From positions 1,799 through 21,525 of the forward strand of contig DKWV01000034.1 of assembly GCA_002491905.1 (NCBI GenBank): a stretch of DNA of 19,727 nt. The letters are read 5' to 3'. Numbering within the stretch: the first letter of the stretch is position 1; each line of letters begins with the position of its first letter. Positions 7,357 through 16,800 of the stretch are shown piece by piece. The position numbers and the translations under genes were made by a program. Below the pieces are notes generated by a model, which ran no database searches, had not been told where the DNA came from, and saw only the letters and a list, made by a program, of their open reading frames with translations. The stretch comes from Lachnospiraceae bacterium UBA7143. GTDB lineage: Bacteria; Bacillota; Clostridia; Lachnospirales; Lachnospiraceae.

Positions 7357-9972
7357 ATGAGAAGAACGGCTGGGAAAATGCGACAGCTTTATGAGTGGAC
7401 GAAAAAGAGACGGGATGACAGAGGTTCCGCCATCGTTATCGTGATCATTGCGATGGCGATGATCGGGATTCTGGCTACTACCATGCTCTGGATGGCCTAC
7501 ATGAATTATATGATAAAAGCGGCTGATATCCGCAACAAGAACAGCTTTTACACCGCGGAGGAAGTGGTGGAGCAGGTCATGTCGGGGCTGCGCAGAGAGT
7601 CCGCCGGGGCGGTGGGTGTCGCTTACCGGGATGTGCTGGCTAACTGGGATAACTTAACCTCAGAGGAGGCGCGCTCCAATCTCTTTATGACGACCTATAT
7701 GGACACCTTAGTCGATAAGCTCAAGAGTCCTTCTCTCGGTACGGCTTATTATGACAGGACGATACTGGAAGGTTACGTGGATGCGGCTGCCTTCCAGCGG
7801 GGCACGCCGGGGGTCGGCGTTGACGAGGATGCATGGGATAACGGCGGCGGAACAGGCCCTACTGACCCGAACGGTCAACCACATATGGAGATCGTAAACA
7901 ACAACAGCATTATCCTTAAGAATATCTATGTATCCTGCACGGATGACGAGGGCAGGGTGTCTATCGTGCAGACGGATATCTGTCTGGATGTGCCGAAGCT
8001 GATTTTTGAGAACAACGGCTCCATTGACGGCCTGTACCAGTATTCCCTGATCGGCAACGAGGGGATCGAGATACAGGGGCCGGGCATTGTCAGGATGGAG
8101 GGCAGCGTCTATGCGGGCACGGATGTGGACGGAAAGGGCGGTTTTACGCTTGGTATAAGGACGGAAGCGGACGGCAGTAAGACGAAACTTGGCAACACGA
8201 ATTTGATACTTGAAGATTCCCTGCGCCTGATTTCCAAGGGCGATGTCGTGGTGCAGGGGCCAGCTTCCGGGCTGACAGTGCGGGATGTGCTCGGACAGGA
8301 CAACCGCGTGTACGCGAAAAACATCAAGCTGGACAGTGCGTCGGCAAGCATTGACAGCAGGGTGTATGTGGCGAATGATCTGACGCTGGACGGTGTCGGG
8401 AGCAGGGTCGCGCTCACGAAGGAATATTACGGATACGGGAAGGACACATATAACGGGTTTGCGGGAGATCCGCCCATAGACTCCGGGGCCAGCAGCGCCA
8501 TTATCATAAACGGTAAGGATTCCACGGTGGATATGTCTTCCGTGACGAGACTGATGATCGCGGGCCGCGCTTATATCGGGTCTAATATTGGGAACACGGC
8601 GGGCGATGAGGCAAGCTACACGAATGTGCCGGGAGTTAAGGTGCCGAAAACACCCGTGATGATGGGTGAGTCCATCGCTGTCAAGGGCGGTCAGGTGGCT
8701 TATCTCGTGCCGGCGGAGTGTATCGGGACGCTGGAGGGTGTGAGCGAGATCGGACAGAACCCTATAGACGCCAATAAGGAAAACGATATTGTTGACTTTC
8801 AGAATGCGTATGGTGCTGATTTCAAAGAAGTGGATTTTGGCAGGAAGGTTTACCGTCTGGGAGGTAAGTCTTTGAGCGAGTTCGGCGTGAATGACATGAA
8901 CCATATCCGCAAAGTTTATGCGCCATATCGTGGCGGTTCCCTGCTCTACTATTATCTGGTCATGGATAAGACGCAGGCGGAGAAATATTTCGTGCAGTAT
9001 TACGATTTTCATGCCAACAGGGAGGAAATAGACACTTATTTCAACAGGTATCTCTCTGGCGGGTTCCAGCTCGGAGACTTCACGAGCGCGACGAACCAGT
9101 ACACGATTCTGGGAAACAGTCTGGTGAGCAGCGCCCTCTCGGCCAGCGGGGTAACTTTGCTTACAGGGGTTGATCAGACGACTTTGCTGCCGCCCGCGGG
9201 GACGCCGGGGGAAGGCGGCACAGGAGGAACGGGAACGCCCGGCGAGGGCACAGACCCGGCAGCGCCCGTTGACCCGGACGCCTACACGGAGACCGGTGCC
9301 AATGCGGAGGAAGTGACGGATACCAGGACGCAGGGGGAGAGGGAGAGTGATGTATATGCGCGCTCGGATCAGATCAGGAGCGAGTATAAGGGGTTAAATT
9401 ATAATCTGACGGAAACCGCACCTCCAGCGCTTGCTGATCCCGATATCGATCCGGTGGAGGCGGCGAAGCACTATGTATTTAACAGCGTGATCAGGGAGGC
9501 AGAGGTTGAGCAGTATCTGAATGACAATTCATGGAACCATGTAAGTTATATGACATCTTCAGATAAATGGGCATATCTTACGAAAAATAATGTGACTCTG
9601 TCGGGGCTCAGCACGATATCTGGCATCACGGGGCATACTTGTACGGCATCAGATTTAAGGCTGGTTGTCTGCTTTGGAGACGTGACAGTTGATTGTGATT
9701 TCACCGGCCTGATTATCGCAAAGGGAAAGATTATTGTGGATGGGACACCTAATATCAAGCTCAGCGGAACCGATCTGGCCAATGTGCTGGAAGCAAAAAG
9801 CGAGCACTATGTGGACGACGGCAGCGGAGACAACCGGAAACCGATCGATATGTTTGTGAACGGCGGCGGCAGTATGTTGAACGGAGCGGCGTCCGCTGAT
9901 GTGGATGACGCGGGCAATCTGGTACTCGACTACAGCGAGCTTGTCCGTTATATGAACTGGATCAAGAAATAA
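7357..9972 (+). CDS. Giant PilX/GspK-like pilin-related protein lacking Glu+5 (about 871 aa)
   Basis: A basic N-terminal tail (MRRTAGKMRQLYEWTKKRRD) ends in DRG, then the hydrophobic helix SAIVIVIIAMAMIGILATTM. Gly23 is a plausible PilD site, but position +5 is Ile, not Glu. The segment NSFYTAEEVVEQV (about 62-74) matches the 'F.AAEAA' pattern after the helix in PilX/GspK proteins. GspK also lacks Glu+5 and caps the pseudopilus tip. The ectodomain has long runs of short beta-strand-like, Gly/Asp-turn sequence (about 225-365 and 769-800, for example DVTVDCDFTGLIIAKGKIIV), suggesting a beta-solenoid or bactofilin-like fold. A Gly/Pro/Thr-rich linker sits at about 613-643. ATG 7357 is chosen; an in-frame GTG nine bases upstream is also possible, and both ribosome sites are weak. 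Tip-protein role is inference. Confidence 0.82.
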   Translation: MRRTAGKMRQLYEWTKKRRDDRGSAIVIVIIAMAMIGILATTMLWMAYMNYMIKAADIRNKNSFYTAEEVVEQVMSGLRRESAGAVGVAYRDVLANWDNLTSEEARSNLFMTTYMDTLVDKLKSPSLGTAYYDRTILEGYVDAAAFQRGTPGVGVDEDAWDNGGGTGPTDPNGQPHMEIVNNNSIILKNIYVSCTDDEGRVSIVQTDICLDVPKLIFENNGSIDGLYQYSLIGNEGIEIQGPGIVRMEGSVYAGTDVDGKGGFTLGIRTEADGSKTKLGNTNLILEDSLRLISKGDVVVQGPASGLTVRDVLGQDNRVYAKNIKLDSASASIDSRVYVANDLTLDGVGSRVALTKEYYGYGKDTYNGFAGDPPIDSGASSAIIINGKDSTVDMSSVTRLMIAGRAYIGSNIGNTAGDEASYTNVPGVKVPKTPVMMGESIAVKGGQVAYLVPAECIGTLEGVSEIGQNPIDANKENDIVDFQNAYGADFKEVDFGRKVYRLGGKSLSEFGVNDMNHIRKVYAPYRGGSLLYYYLVMDKTQAEKYFVQYYDFHANREEIDTYFNRYLSGGFQLGDFTSATNQYTILGNSLVSSALSASGVTLLTGVDQTTLLPPAGTPGEGGTGGTGTPGEGTDPAAPVDPDAYTETGANAEEVTDTRTQGERESDVYARSDQIRSEYKGLNYNLTETAPPALADPDIDPVEAAKHYVFNSVIREAEVEQYLNDNSWNHVSYMTSSDKWAYLTKNNVTLSGLSTISGITGHTCTASDLRLVVCFGDVTVDCDFTGLIIAKGKIIVDGTPNIKLSGTDLANVLEAKSEHYVDDGSGDNRKPIDMFVNGGGSMLNGAASADVDDAGNLVLDYSELVRYMNWIKK

Positions 9973-9990
9973 AAGGAAGGAAGCGGAAGT

Positions 9991-10590
9991 TTGAGCGCAA
10001 GAAGGCGGGACAAAGACAAACTTCATAGTGACAAAGCAGGCGGACATTTCGATAACACGCGTTACATTTGGAATAACGGGGGTTATTCCCTTATAGAGCT
10101 GGTCATCGTTCTCGCCATCATTGCAATCATCATGAGTACGGTGTTTTACTCGATCATTCTGATATTCAGCGCGAATGCAAAGAGTACCGCCAACGATATC
10201 CAGCGTTCCATCGGGGACTGCAAGGTGACGACGATGGGCAGGGCGGCTGCGTACATGGAGCTTTACCGAGATTCTTCGAATGAAAATGTGTATACGCGGA
10301 TGTATGTCATGGACAGCAGCGGCACGTATGTGCCGTCGGAGCCGCAGAAGGTGGGGCCGAGGAGGGTGACGGTGAAATATGCGTCTTCAGAGGCCGGGAT
10401 CGCGGAGACAGAGCTGCTTGCGGGTGACAGCATCCAAATCTGGTTTGACCGCGCAACAGGTGGTTTTGCGGACAATGTAAGCCACACCTTCTATGATTGT
10501 ATTCGCGTGGAAGGCGGCAGTAAGAACTATGAGATCAGACTGACAAAGCTTACGGGCAAGTCCGAAGTGAAGGCTGTGACGACACCGTAG
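9991..10590 (+). CDS. Minor prepilin with long leader and TTG start (199 aa)
   Basis: After a 31-residue leader rich in Arg, Lys, Asp and His and ending NNGG, the mature sequence starts YSLIELVIVLAIIAIIMSTV, with Tyr +1 and Glu +5. No ATG or GTG lies between the preceding stop and the pilin helix. The TTG at 9991, ten bases after AAGGAAGG, is therefore the only reasonable start. The C-terminal domain is small (about 165 residues) and of GspH/FimT- or GspJ-like size, with two cysteines that might pair. Long leaders are known among minor pilins. The gene lies between two giant pilin-like genes and probably belongs to the same tip complex. Confidence 0.88.
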   Translation: MSARRRDKDKLHSDKAGGHFDNTRYIWNNGGYSLIELVIVLAIIAIIMSTVFYSIILIFSANAKSTANDIQRSIGDCKVTTMGRAAAYMELYRDSSNENVYTRMYVMDSSGTYVPSEPQKVGPRRVTVKYASSEAGIAETELLAGDSIQIWFDRATGGFADNVSHTFYDCIRVEGGSKNYEIRLTKLTGKSEVKAVTTP

Positions 10591-10598
10591 CATCATGA

Positions 10599-10623
10599 CG
10601 GATTCGGCAGCGTGGCGAATCCG
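10599..10623 (+). other. Perfect 8-bp stem-loop between two minor pilin genes
   Basis: CGGATTCG (10599-10606) pairs perfectly with CGAATCCG (10616-10623) around a 9-base loop. It begins eight bases after the stop of the 199-aa prepilin gene. No U-run follows, so it is not a standard terminator. It could be an RNA stability or processing element between the two cistrons. Confidence 0.45.
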
Positions 10624-10691
10624 GACGACCATGCAGATGTGGTGGAGTAAGTGCAAAAGTCGGAAAAAACGGCCTGTGTATGGAGATGGTT

Positions 10692-13600
10692 ATGGGGAAA
10701 CGAAGCGGGGGTAATAAAATGCGTGTGAGAAAGGATCAGAGAGGCTTTACCATAGTGGAATTGTTGATTGCGATAGCGATCCTGTCCATCGTCGTGGCGT
10801 CGGTGTGCGGGTTTATTCTGGTCGGCTCCAGAAGCTATGCGTCGGCCAACAGCGATATCAACGTGCAGCAGGAGGCGCAGCTTTCCCTGAACCAGATGTC
10901 GGATGTGCTGATTGATACGACAAGAAGTGTGACCTATACAGGGTATAATGTCGGCGGAACGACCGCTCAGAAAGCGTTGAAGGATGCGGAATTTACTTTT
11001 ACGCCGGAAGATAAAAGTTTGCTGATGCTTAACGGCGTGGCCGTCAAAAATCCCAGCGGAGGGCCGGATACCATAGAAAAAGGAAACGGCAATAAGAATT
11101 ATCATTTTTATTATGATAAAGATGCGGGAGGTGAAAAGGGAGGAACGATCTTTTATGCGGAAGGAGATGCCGTCGCCGGGGAGATACCGGCTTTTGGAGA
11201 CCCCGCTTTTGAATGGGTCGAATTGGCAAGTCATGTGACGGATTTTTCCGTGGATTTGAGTCAGGTGGAGGAGAAGCGCGTGGTGCAGCTTGCCCTGACC
11301 TTTCTGGATGGAAATAAGGAGTATGTGACTTCCAATAACGTGACCATCCGCAATAAAGTAGGGGTAAACGACGCGGAACTTGCGCCTTTGAATAAGAAAA
11401 AAACACTTTCTGTCACTCCCAGGGATTCCGGGGTGATTTTGGAACCGGGCGAGACATATCATTTTTCTACCCCCAAGGTGACGGGTGAGAATGTGGCGGA
11501 CAGGAGCGTTACCTGGTCGCTGGCGGTGCCGGGAGGGAGCAGCCCTTCGGGCGGGACCATATTTACGGATACGGCGAACGGCGTCCTGCAGGTGGCGACG
11601 GACGAACCGGCGGGGACGATTGATGTGGTGATTACGACCAATGCGGTGGATTCTGACGGAAACCATGCTTCCTGCACATTGACGGTTTACATAAAGAGAG
11701 TAAGAACTGTGAGTCTGAATTTGAAGGATTCGAGTGACGCGGATACGGACGATACGAAGAAGGAAGTCAGCGCAGGTGAAGAATTTACGATCGGCTCAGT
11801 GGTTGAGGGTGAGAAGCTGGGCGTACAGTGCAGCGGCTGTACGGAGGATATTTCGCATGACCATGACGTGGTGAACTGGCGCGTTACGCAGGGGGCGGAG
11901 TCTGTCGAGACAGTGGACGTCGGGGACTACAAGGCGGATACCAAGTACCGGGTGAAGACGGGCACGGCGGAGGGCACGGTCATCAAGATCGCGGCTACTT
12001 CTTATCTGGGACAGCCCACGAGCAGGCTTTATCCGGCTGTGGATGGGGAGATTACCCTGACGGTGGCGAAATCAAAGAAAAATATCCACGTGGACGGCAA
12101 CCTCCAGTGGGGACAGGGTACGAAGATAGGGATTGACTATGGGCCTGATTTCAACGGATCCGGGCAGGGTTACTATCTGATCTGTGCGCGGATCAGGGAG
12201 TACGGCTCCGAGAGCGGCGAAAAGGTTATGATTTACCGCACGCTGGGTAATGACAGCTGGGTGACGCCGGATTTGTTTGGTGTGGAAGATATCAGCAGGC
12301 CGTGGTATCTCTCCCTGCAGGTGATTGATCCGAGGGCGCATTTTCAGCCGGGAGTCAGTCCGGATAACCAGCCGGGGCAGAACATTATGCAGAAGGTCAA
12401 AGAGCAGATACACGACCAGGTTGTGCTGGATGTAGTAGCTGATTATCTGGCGAACAGCCCGGGTGGCACTTACAACGGTAAATATCCCCATACCGATAAG
12501 TTTGAGGGAATGATTAACCCGCCGGAGATTTTCTATTATTATAATGGGAAAAAGAATCTCAGCGGTGAATTGCATCTGAATCCGGTAACCGGTCTGTCGC
12601 AGGATAATGGATCACATGAGACTAAGTTCGGTGTCGATTATGTGAAGAATACTAAGGGAAATAACGGATATGGCGGCGGTATTGAGTTCGCGAACAACAA
12701 TGTAAAATTTAGTGTATACAAGGAGAAGAACGGCGGCGGTTTGGAGAAGCTTTACTGGTATGATGCTGTAAACAACAATTATCAGGGCAACAACAGGCTT
12801 TACAACGCACTCGAGGTGAATGATGTACAAAATGCGCCCAGTATGATGATTAAGCTGGATTTTAACAACAGAAATGCCTTCTCACAGGTGGAAGGCAGAT
12901 ATCGGCTCATACCTACCATATGGTATGCGCAGAATCCTCATACGGATCACTCCTATGATATTTACTATCTGGACTATGAGCCCAATTATGGCAATAAACA
13001 GTATTATGAAGAACCTAAGAGTACGATTTATTATGAGATGATCAACAGCGGCAATGTGGACGCGTTTTGGAGCTACCACGACAACAGCCAGTTTACGAAG
13101 GGCGAGATTTATTTCCCGACGCCTTCCGAGTTATCGTCGGACTGGCCTTCGCCTTCCAATTTCAATTACTATTTTAACATCAACGACTTGCAGGAGGAGC
13201 TTGGTTGGCATGATGCGAAGCAGATGAATCAGTTCCGAAAGCTGGTCAAAGGCAGAGAGAGTGAACAGATATACTATCAGGCGTCTTCGATTCGCTGCCG
13301 TTATGTGAAGGATAAGAATGTCTACGAACTGGAACTCTTCTATAAATACAGGGATTCCGTGTGGAATATGGAAGTGGAGGCCTCCGCAGGCGTGTTCCAA
13401 TGCGCGCCGGACGGAACCAGATGGGAGAGGAAGGATAAGGGCACATTTGACAGCCAGTTGGAAAAGGATAAAGACAGTAAGCCGTCTCTCAATGCCACGG
13501 CGAATGTAAACTTCCAGATGGAGGGCAGACAGTATAACGGTAAGATGTATATTCCGCTGCCGTCGGAGAGAGCTTTCAGCAATAATAACGGGGGCCTTGG

Positions 13601-13820
13601 ATTTGAGCTGAAGCAGAGCGCGGAGCAGTCGAGAGACTGGTGGAAGGTGAGATATCAGCAGGCAGGACAAACGAATACGCAGGAGGTAGAATTTGCGAAA
13701 GTGACTTGTACCTATGATGCGGCGGCAGATACCTACACATTAAGGATATATGACCGAAATACGAATTATGTAGTGGCGTTCACCTGCAAGAGCAATGGAA
13801 AGCTGTGGACGCAGCAGTAG
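10692..13820 (+). CDS. Giant minor prepilin with Ig-like domains (about 1042 aa)
   Basis: The N-terminus is a clear prepilin signal: a leader ending KDQRG, then FTIVELLIAIAILSIVVASV with Phe +1 and Glu +5. The helix is followed by QQEAQLSLNQMSDVL, as in PilW/GspJ-type minor pilins. Three in-frame ATGs exist (10680, 10692, 10719). I use 10692 because GGAG lies six bases upstream; 10719 gives a more typical 9-residue leader and is nearly as likely. About residues 234-337 look like a bacterial Ig-like (Big-type) domain (LSVTPRDSGVILEPGETYHF, ...VTWSL..., ending TLTVYIKR). About 337-462 form a second similar unit. The last 580 residues are rich in Tyr, Asn and Trp and match no family I know. Such a long ectodomain on a pilin suggests a tip adhesin, which is inference. 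Confidence 0.87.
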   Translation: MGKRSGGNKMRVRKDQRGFTIVELLIAIAILSIVVASVCGFILVGSRSYASANSDINVQQEAQLSLNQMSDVLIDTTRSVTYTGYNVGGTTAQKALKDAEFTFTPEDKSLLMLNGVAVKNPSGGPDTIEKGNGNKNYHFYYDKDAGGEKGGTIFYAEGDAVAGEIPAFGDPAFEWVELASHVTDFSVDLSQVEEKRVVQLALTFLDGNKEYVTSNNVTIRNKVGVNDAELAPLNKKKTLSVTPRDSGVILEPGETYHFSTPKVTGENVADRSVTWSLAVPGGSSPSGGTIFTDTANGVLQVATDEPAGTIDVVITTNAVDSDGNHASCTLTVYIKRVRTVSLNLKDSSDADTDDTKKEVSAGEEFTIGSVVEGEKLGVQCSGCTEDISHDHDVVNWRVTQGAESVETVDVGDYKADTKYRVKTGTAEGTVIKIAATSYLGQPTSRLYPAVDGEITLTVAKSKKNIHVDGNLQWGQGTKIGIDYGPDFNGSGQGYYLICARIREYGSESGEKVMIYRTLGNDSWVTPDLFGVEDISRPWYLSLQVIDPRAHFQPGVSPDNQPGQNIMQKVKEQIHDQVVLDVVADYLANSPGGTYNGKYPHTDKFEGMINPPEIFYYYNGKKNLSGELHLNPVTGLSQDNGSHETKFGVDYVKNTKGNNGYGGGIEFANNNVKFSVYKEKNGGGLEKLYWYDAVNNNYQGNNRLYNALEVNDVQNAPSMMIKLDFNNRNAFSQVEGRYRLIPTIWYAQNPHTDHSYDIYYLDYEPNYGNKQYYEEPKSTIYYEMINSGNVDAFWSYHDNSQFTKGEIYFPTPSELSSDWPSPSNFNYYFNINDLQEELGWHDAKQMNQFRKLVKGRESEQIYYQASSIRCRYVKDKNVYELELFYKYRDSVWNMEVEASAGVFQCAPDGTRWERKDKGTFDSQLEKDKDSKPSLNATANVNFQMEGRQYNGKMYIPLPSERAFSNNNGGLGFELKQSAEQSRDWWKVRYQQAGQTNTQEVEFAKVTCTYDAAADTYTLRIYDRNTNYVVAFTCKSNGKLWTQQ

Positions 13821-13873
13821 CGGTTGGTATAGGGGAATATGGCACAGTACCATAAAAAGAGAAGGTGTTATAC

Positions 13874-16800
13874 ATGGGGAAAAAGGATCTTAAATCGTTG
13901 TTAAAACGAAATGCAGACAGCAAATCGATGAATCCGATTTCTTTGGTTCTGGCATTCATTTTCGGGGCAGTGATTGCTTTTGTGGCAGCATGGCGAATCC
14001 GGGCGTCTAAGGGGAAAAAGGGCGACGGGGAGTCCGAAAGCAGTGGTGCGGCCGACGCTGTCAGTGCGCAGACGGAAAGGGAATTGAAAGAGCTGATCAA
14101 AGAGCTGCGAAGCGAGAACGAGCGCAGAAGGCGCGAGGACCGTGCGGAGCGGCTGGAACGCGCGCAAAATGACGGCGGGAACAATGGAAAACGCCGGAAA
14201 GCCGTACAGGATCAGCAGATTAAACCTTACAGGCCGCGCAAACGGGTATCTGTAAAAGGAATTTTGGGGCGTGCGGTGGCAGTGGCGGCAGCGGCGGCGC
14301 TTGTGGTGACGGGGCTTTATATGGCGCCTTATGAGAGAGTGCCTGTATCCACAGTGCAGGCGAGGGAATCCTTTGGCGGCATCAAACAGGTTGTGGAGGA
14401 GCATAACGAGGAGAATCCTTTTGTCATTCTGGATATTGTGCCCGGTAAGGCGCAAGCTGAAGTAAACGGTAAGAAATATGACTTTTCGCTGGGCACCATC
14501 GGTTATCTTGCGCCTGGCCAGTCCCCGATCCAGAAAGATCTCCTGCGTATTTTTAAAGGGGATGGGGAAGAAGGTAACAATGAAGAGTTTTATAAGTATT
14601 CTGACAGGAAAGCATTGACTGACGCGGTTATTTCAAACGGGTACAGTGGAATCACCTATCAGGAGGCTTACGGTGGAACCGGGGAGGATCTGAGAGCAAG
14701 TATATGGAGTAAGATTTTTGATCCTGTGGATGTGACCCATGATGAGAATGGAAAACTGCCCGAGAACGGGAATTATCCCACCGGGAGGATTTATGCCCGT
14801 GTGGAGAAGAGACCGGACGGCGATACGGGAACGGGAAATCTTCCCGCGCGTGCCGGGTTTGACTATAATCTGACATGGCAGCCTGAGGGGAGTACGCTTT
14901 TTGCAGCTTCTGTCATGTCGGTTCCTTCAGCGGAAGGCGTTTATACATTTGCGGAGGGACAGGGAGACTATCATGTGATCTTCGGTGAACCCGTGATGGC
15001 TATGAGCGGATACCGCGCTGAAGTGATAAAGAGTGGCAGTTACGACGAGGTGCTTTTTGGTGGAAGCTATTCCGACACTACGGGCGTATATCTCGTGGAG
15101 AATGGCACATATACGTATGCGGGCGTGATAGGAAACCACACGGGTACTGTAATTCCTAAGCCGGAGGAGCCTGAGGAGCCGACAAAGCCGGAACCTCCGG
15201 TGGACCCGACGGACCCGGAGCAGCCGGCGGATCCGATGAACCCGGATCAACCGACCGATCCGGAGGAGCCTGAGCAGCCGACCGACCCGACGGACCCGGA
15301 GCAGCCGACTGACCCGGTGGACCCGGGGCAGCCGATCGGTCCGACGGACCCGGAACAGCCCGCGGAGCCTCAACCAGACCAACCTCAGCCGGAACAGCCA
15401 GACAGCCCGGAACCTGCGCCGGAACAGACACCTGTACAGGAATCTTTGTCTGCACCCGTGCAGGAAACTGTTGAGCCTGAGCCTGTGGCTTCGGCTTTTC
15501 GGAGACAGTCTGTTCTGAAGAAGGCAGGAGCGGAGGACGGATGGTATCTGTGTGTAGGTACGGAGCCAATGTCGGAGCCGACACCAGAACCTGTGCCGGA
15601 GCCGACACCAGAACCTGTGCCGGGGCCGACACCAGAACCCGTGCCGGAGCCGACACCGGAACCGACACCAGAACCCGTGCCGGAGCCGACACCGGAACCT
15701 GCACCAGAGCCGAATCCGGAGCTGCCGGCGGACGGCACATACTGCGTCTTAAAATTTACCTATGTTGAGGCGGAGGAAGAACAGCTTCTGTATCAGATTA
15801 AGGAAGTCAGCGCAGTTTCCAAGGAAGAGGGCGTTCCGTGTCCTTATGACAGTTATTTACTGGAAAAGGGATTATTCCTGAACAGCCTGAATGCGGCAGG
15901 GGAAGAGTCTGACACTGACCTCTATGCGGCGGAACCTGATCTGGCGGGACAGTTTGAATATGTTGGCGGCGGTAAAGGCATGTACAAGATTACCAGAAGC
16001 CGCGCTGCAGAAAATGTTGTCTCGATGACCGGCAAAACGTTACAGGATCCCGAAATCCAGAATATGGATTTGCAGCAGGCTGATACACAGGACGGACAGG
16101 ATGCCGAGGGACAGTCTGTCATTGTGAGGGCGGCAGAGACTGGTTCCGTACATTATATTGAACTGCAGAACGCGCCTGTGTATATACGGTGTACCGGTGG
16201 AAACGACTTCCTGAGACGCTATGTGTTTAACTCATTGAAGTCGCAGGACAATGCCTCCGATGACTTTGCAATCACGGTGAATACGGTGCCCGCCGGAGAT
16301 GTGACGAGTGGGATGGTGCAGGAGGCCGACCTGATTTACCTGGAGGACGGTACGGGTCTGTATATTAATCAGGATGCGGAGAAGAGCTATATCGGTACTG
16401 ATGCGGCGGGAGATGCCGCGGACGGCTTGAAGGATATTGGCGGTGACGACAGCGACATTGTGATCACCACCCTGCTGAGAGAGGCGGTCGAATCGTTAAA
16501 GCCTGTCATCGTGGATTACGGGGTGATTGAGGATGAGACGAATTATGCGGACAGCAAGTATCAGAAGCTGGCAAAGGCTTTTCTGAAAAAGGATCTCTTT
16601 GCTTTCTACCATGAGATGGAGAAATCGAAGGATCTGGCGGCCAGCATATTGATGAATGTTGATTCCAAAGATTTTCCGAATAAAAAGGACAATGATTATC
16701 ATTATGTAAACCGAAATGTATATCTGGTAAACGGCACGCCCCTGGTGGGAGACGATTTCCCTGAGACGATGGATCAGGATAAGGCAAAGTCGGGCTTTAG

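Noticed and set aside
7708..9012. 434-codon open frame on the minus strand
   Set aside because: It lies entirely within the pilin-like gene 7357-9972 and its translation is rich in His/Arg/Ile without recognisable domains, as expected from the complement of a coding strand.
10593..11666. 357-codon open frame on the minus strand
   Set aside because: It overlaps the start and Ig-like part of the 10692-13820 prepilin, which has a strong pilin signal; no domain is seen on the antisense frame.
15209..15706. Possible CRISPR array
   Set aside because: The 24- and 27-bp repeats are contiguous, lack unique spacers and maintain the reading frame of a protein.
15156..15740. Repetitive minus-strand frames (Ala/Pro/Val and Gly/Ser repeats) opposite the proline-rich region
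   Set aside because: They are by-products of the EPTPEPVP and TDPEQPTDP repeats of the + strand gene.
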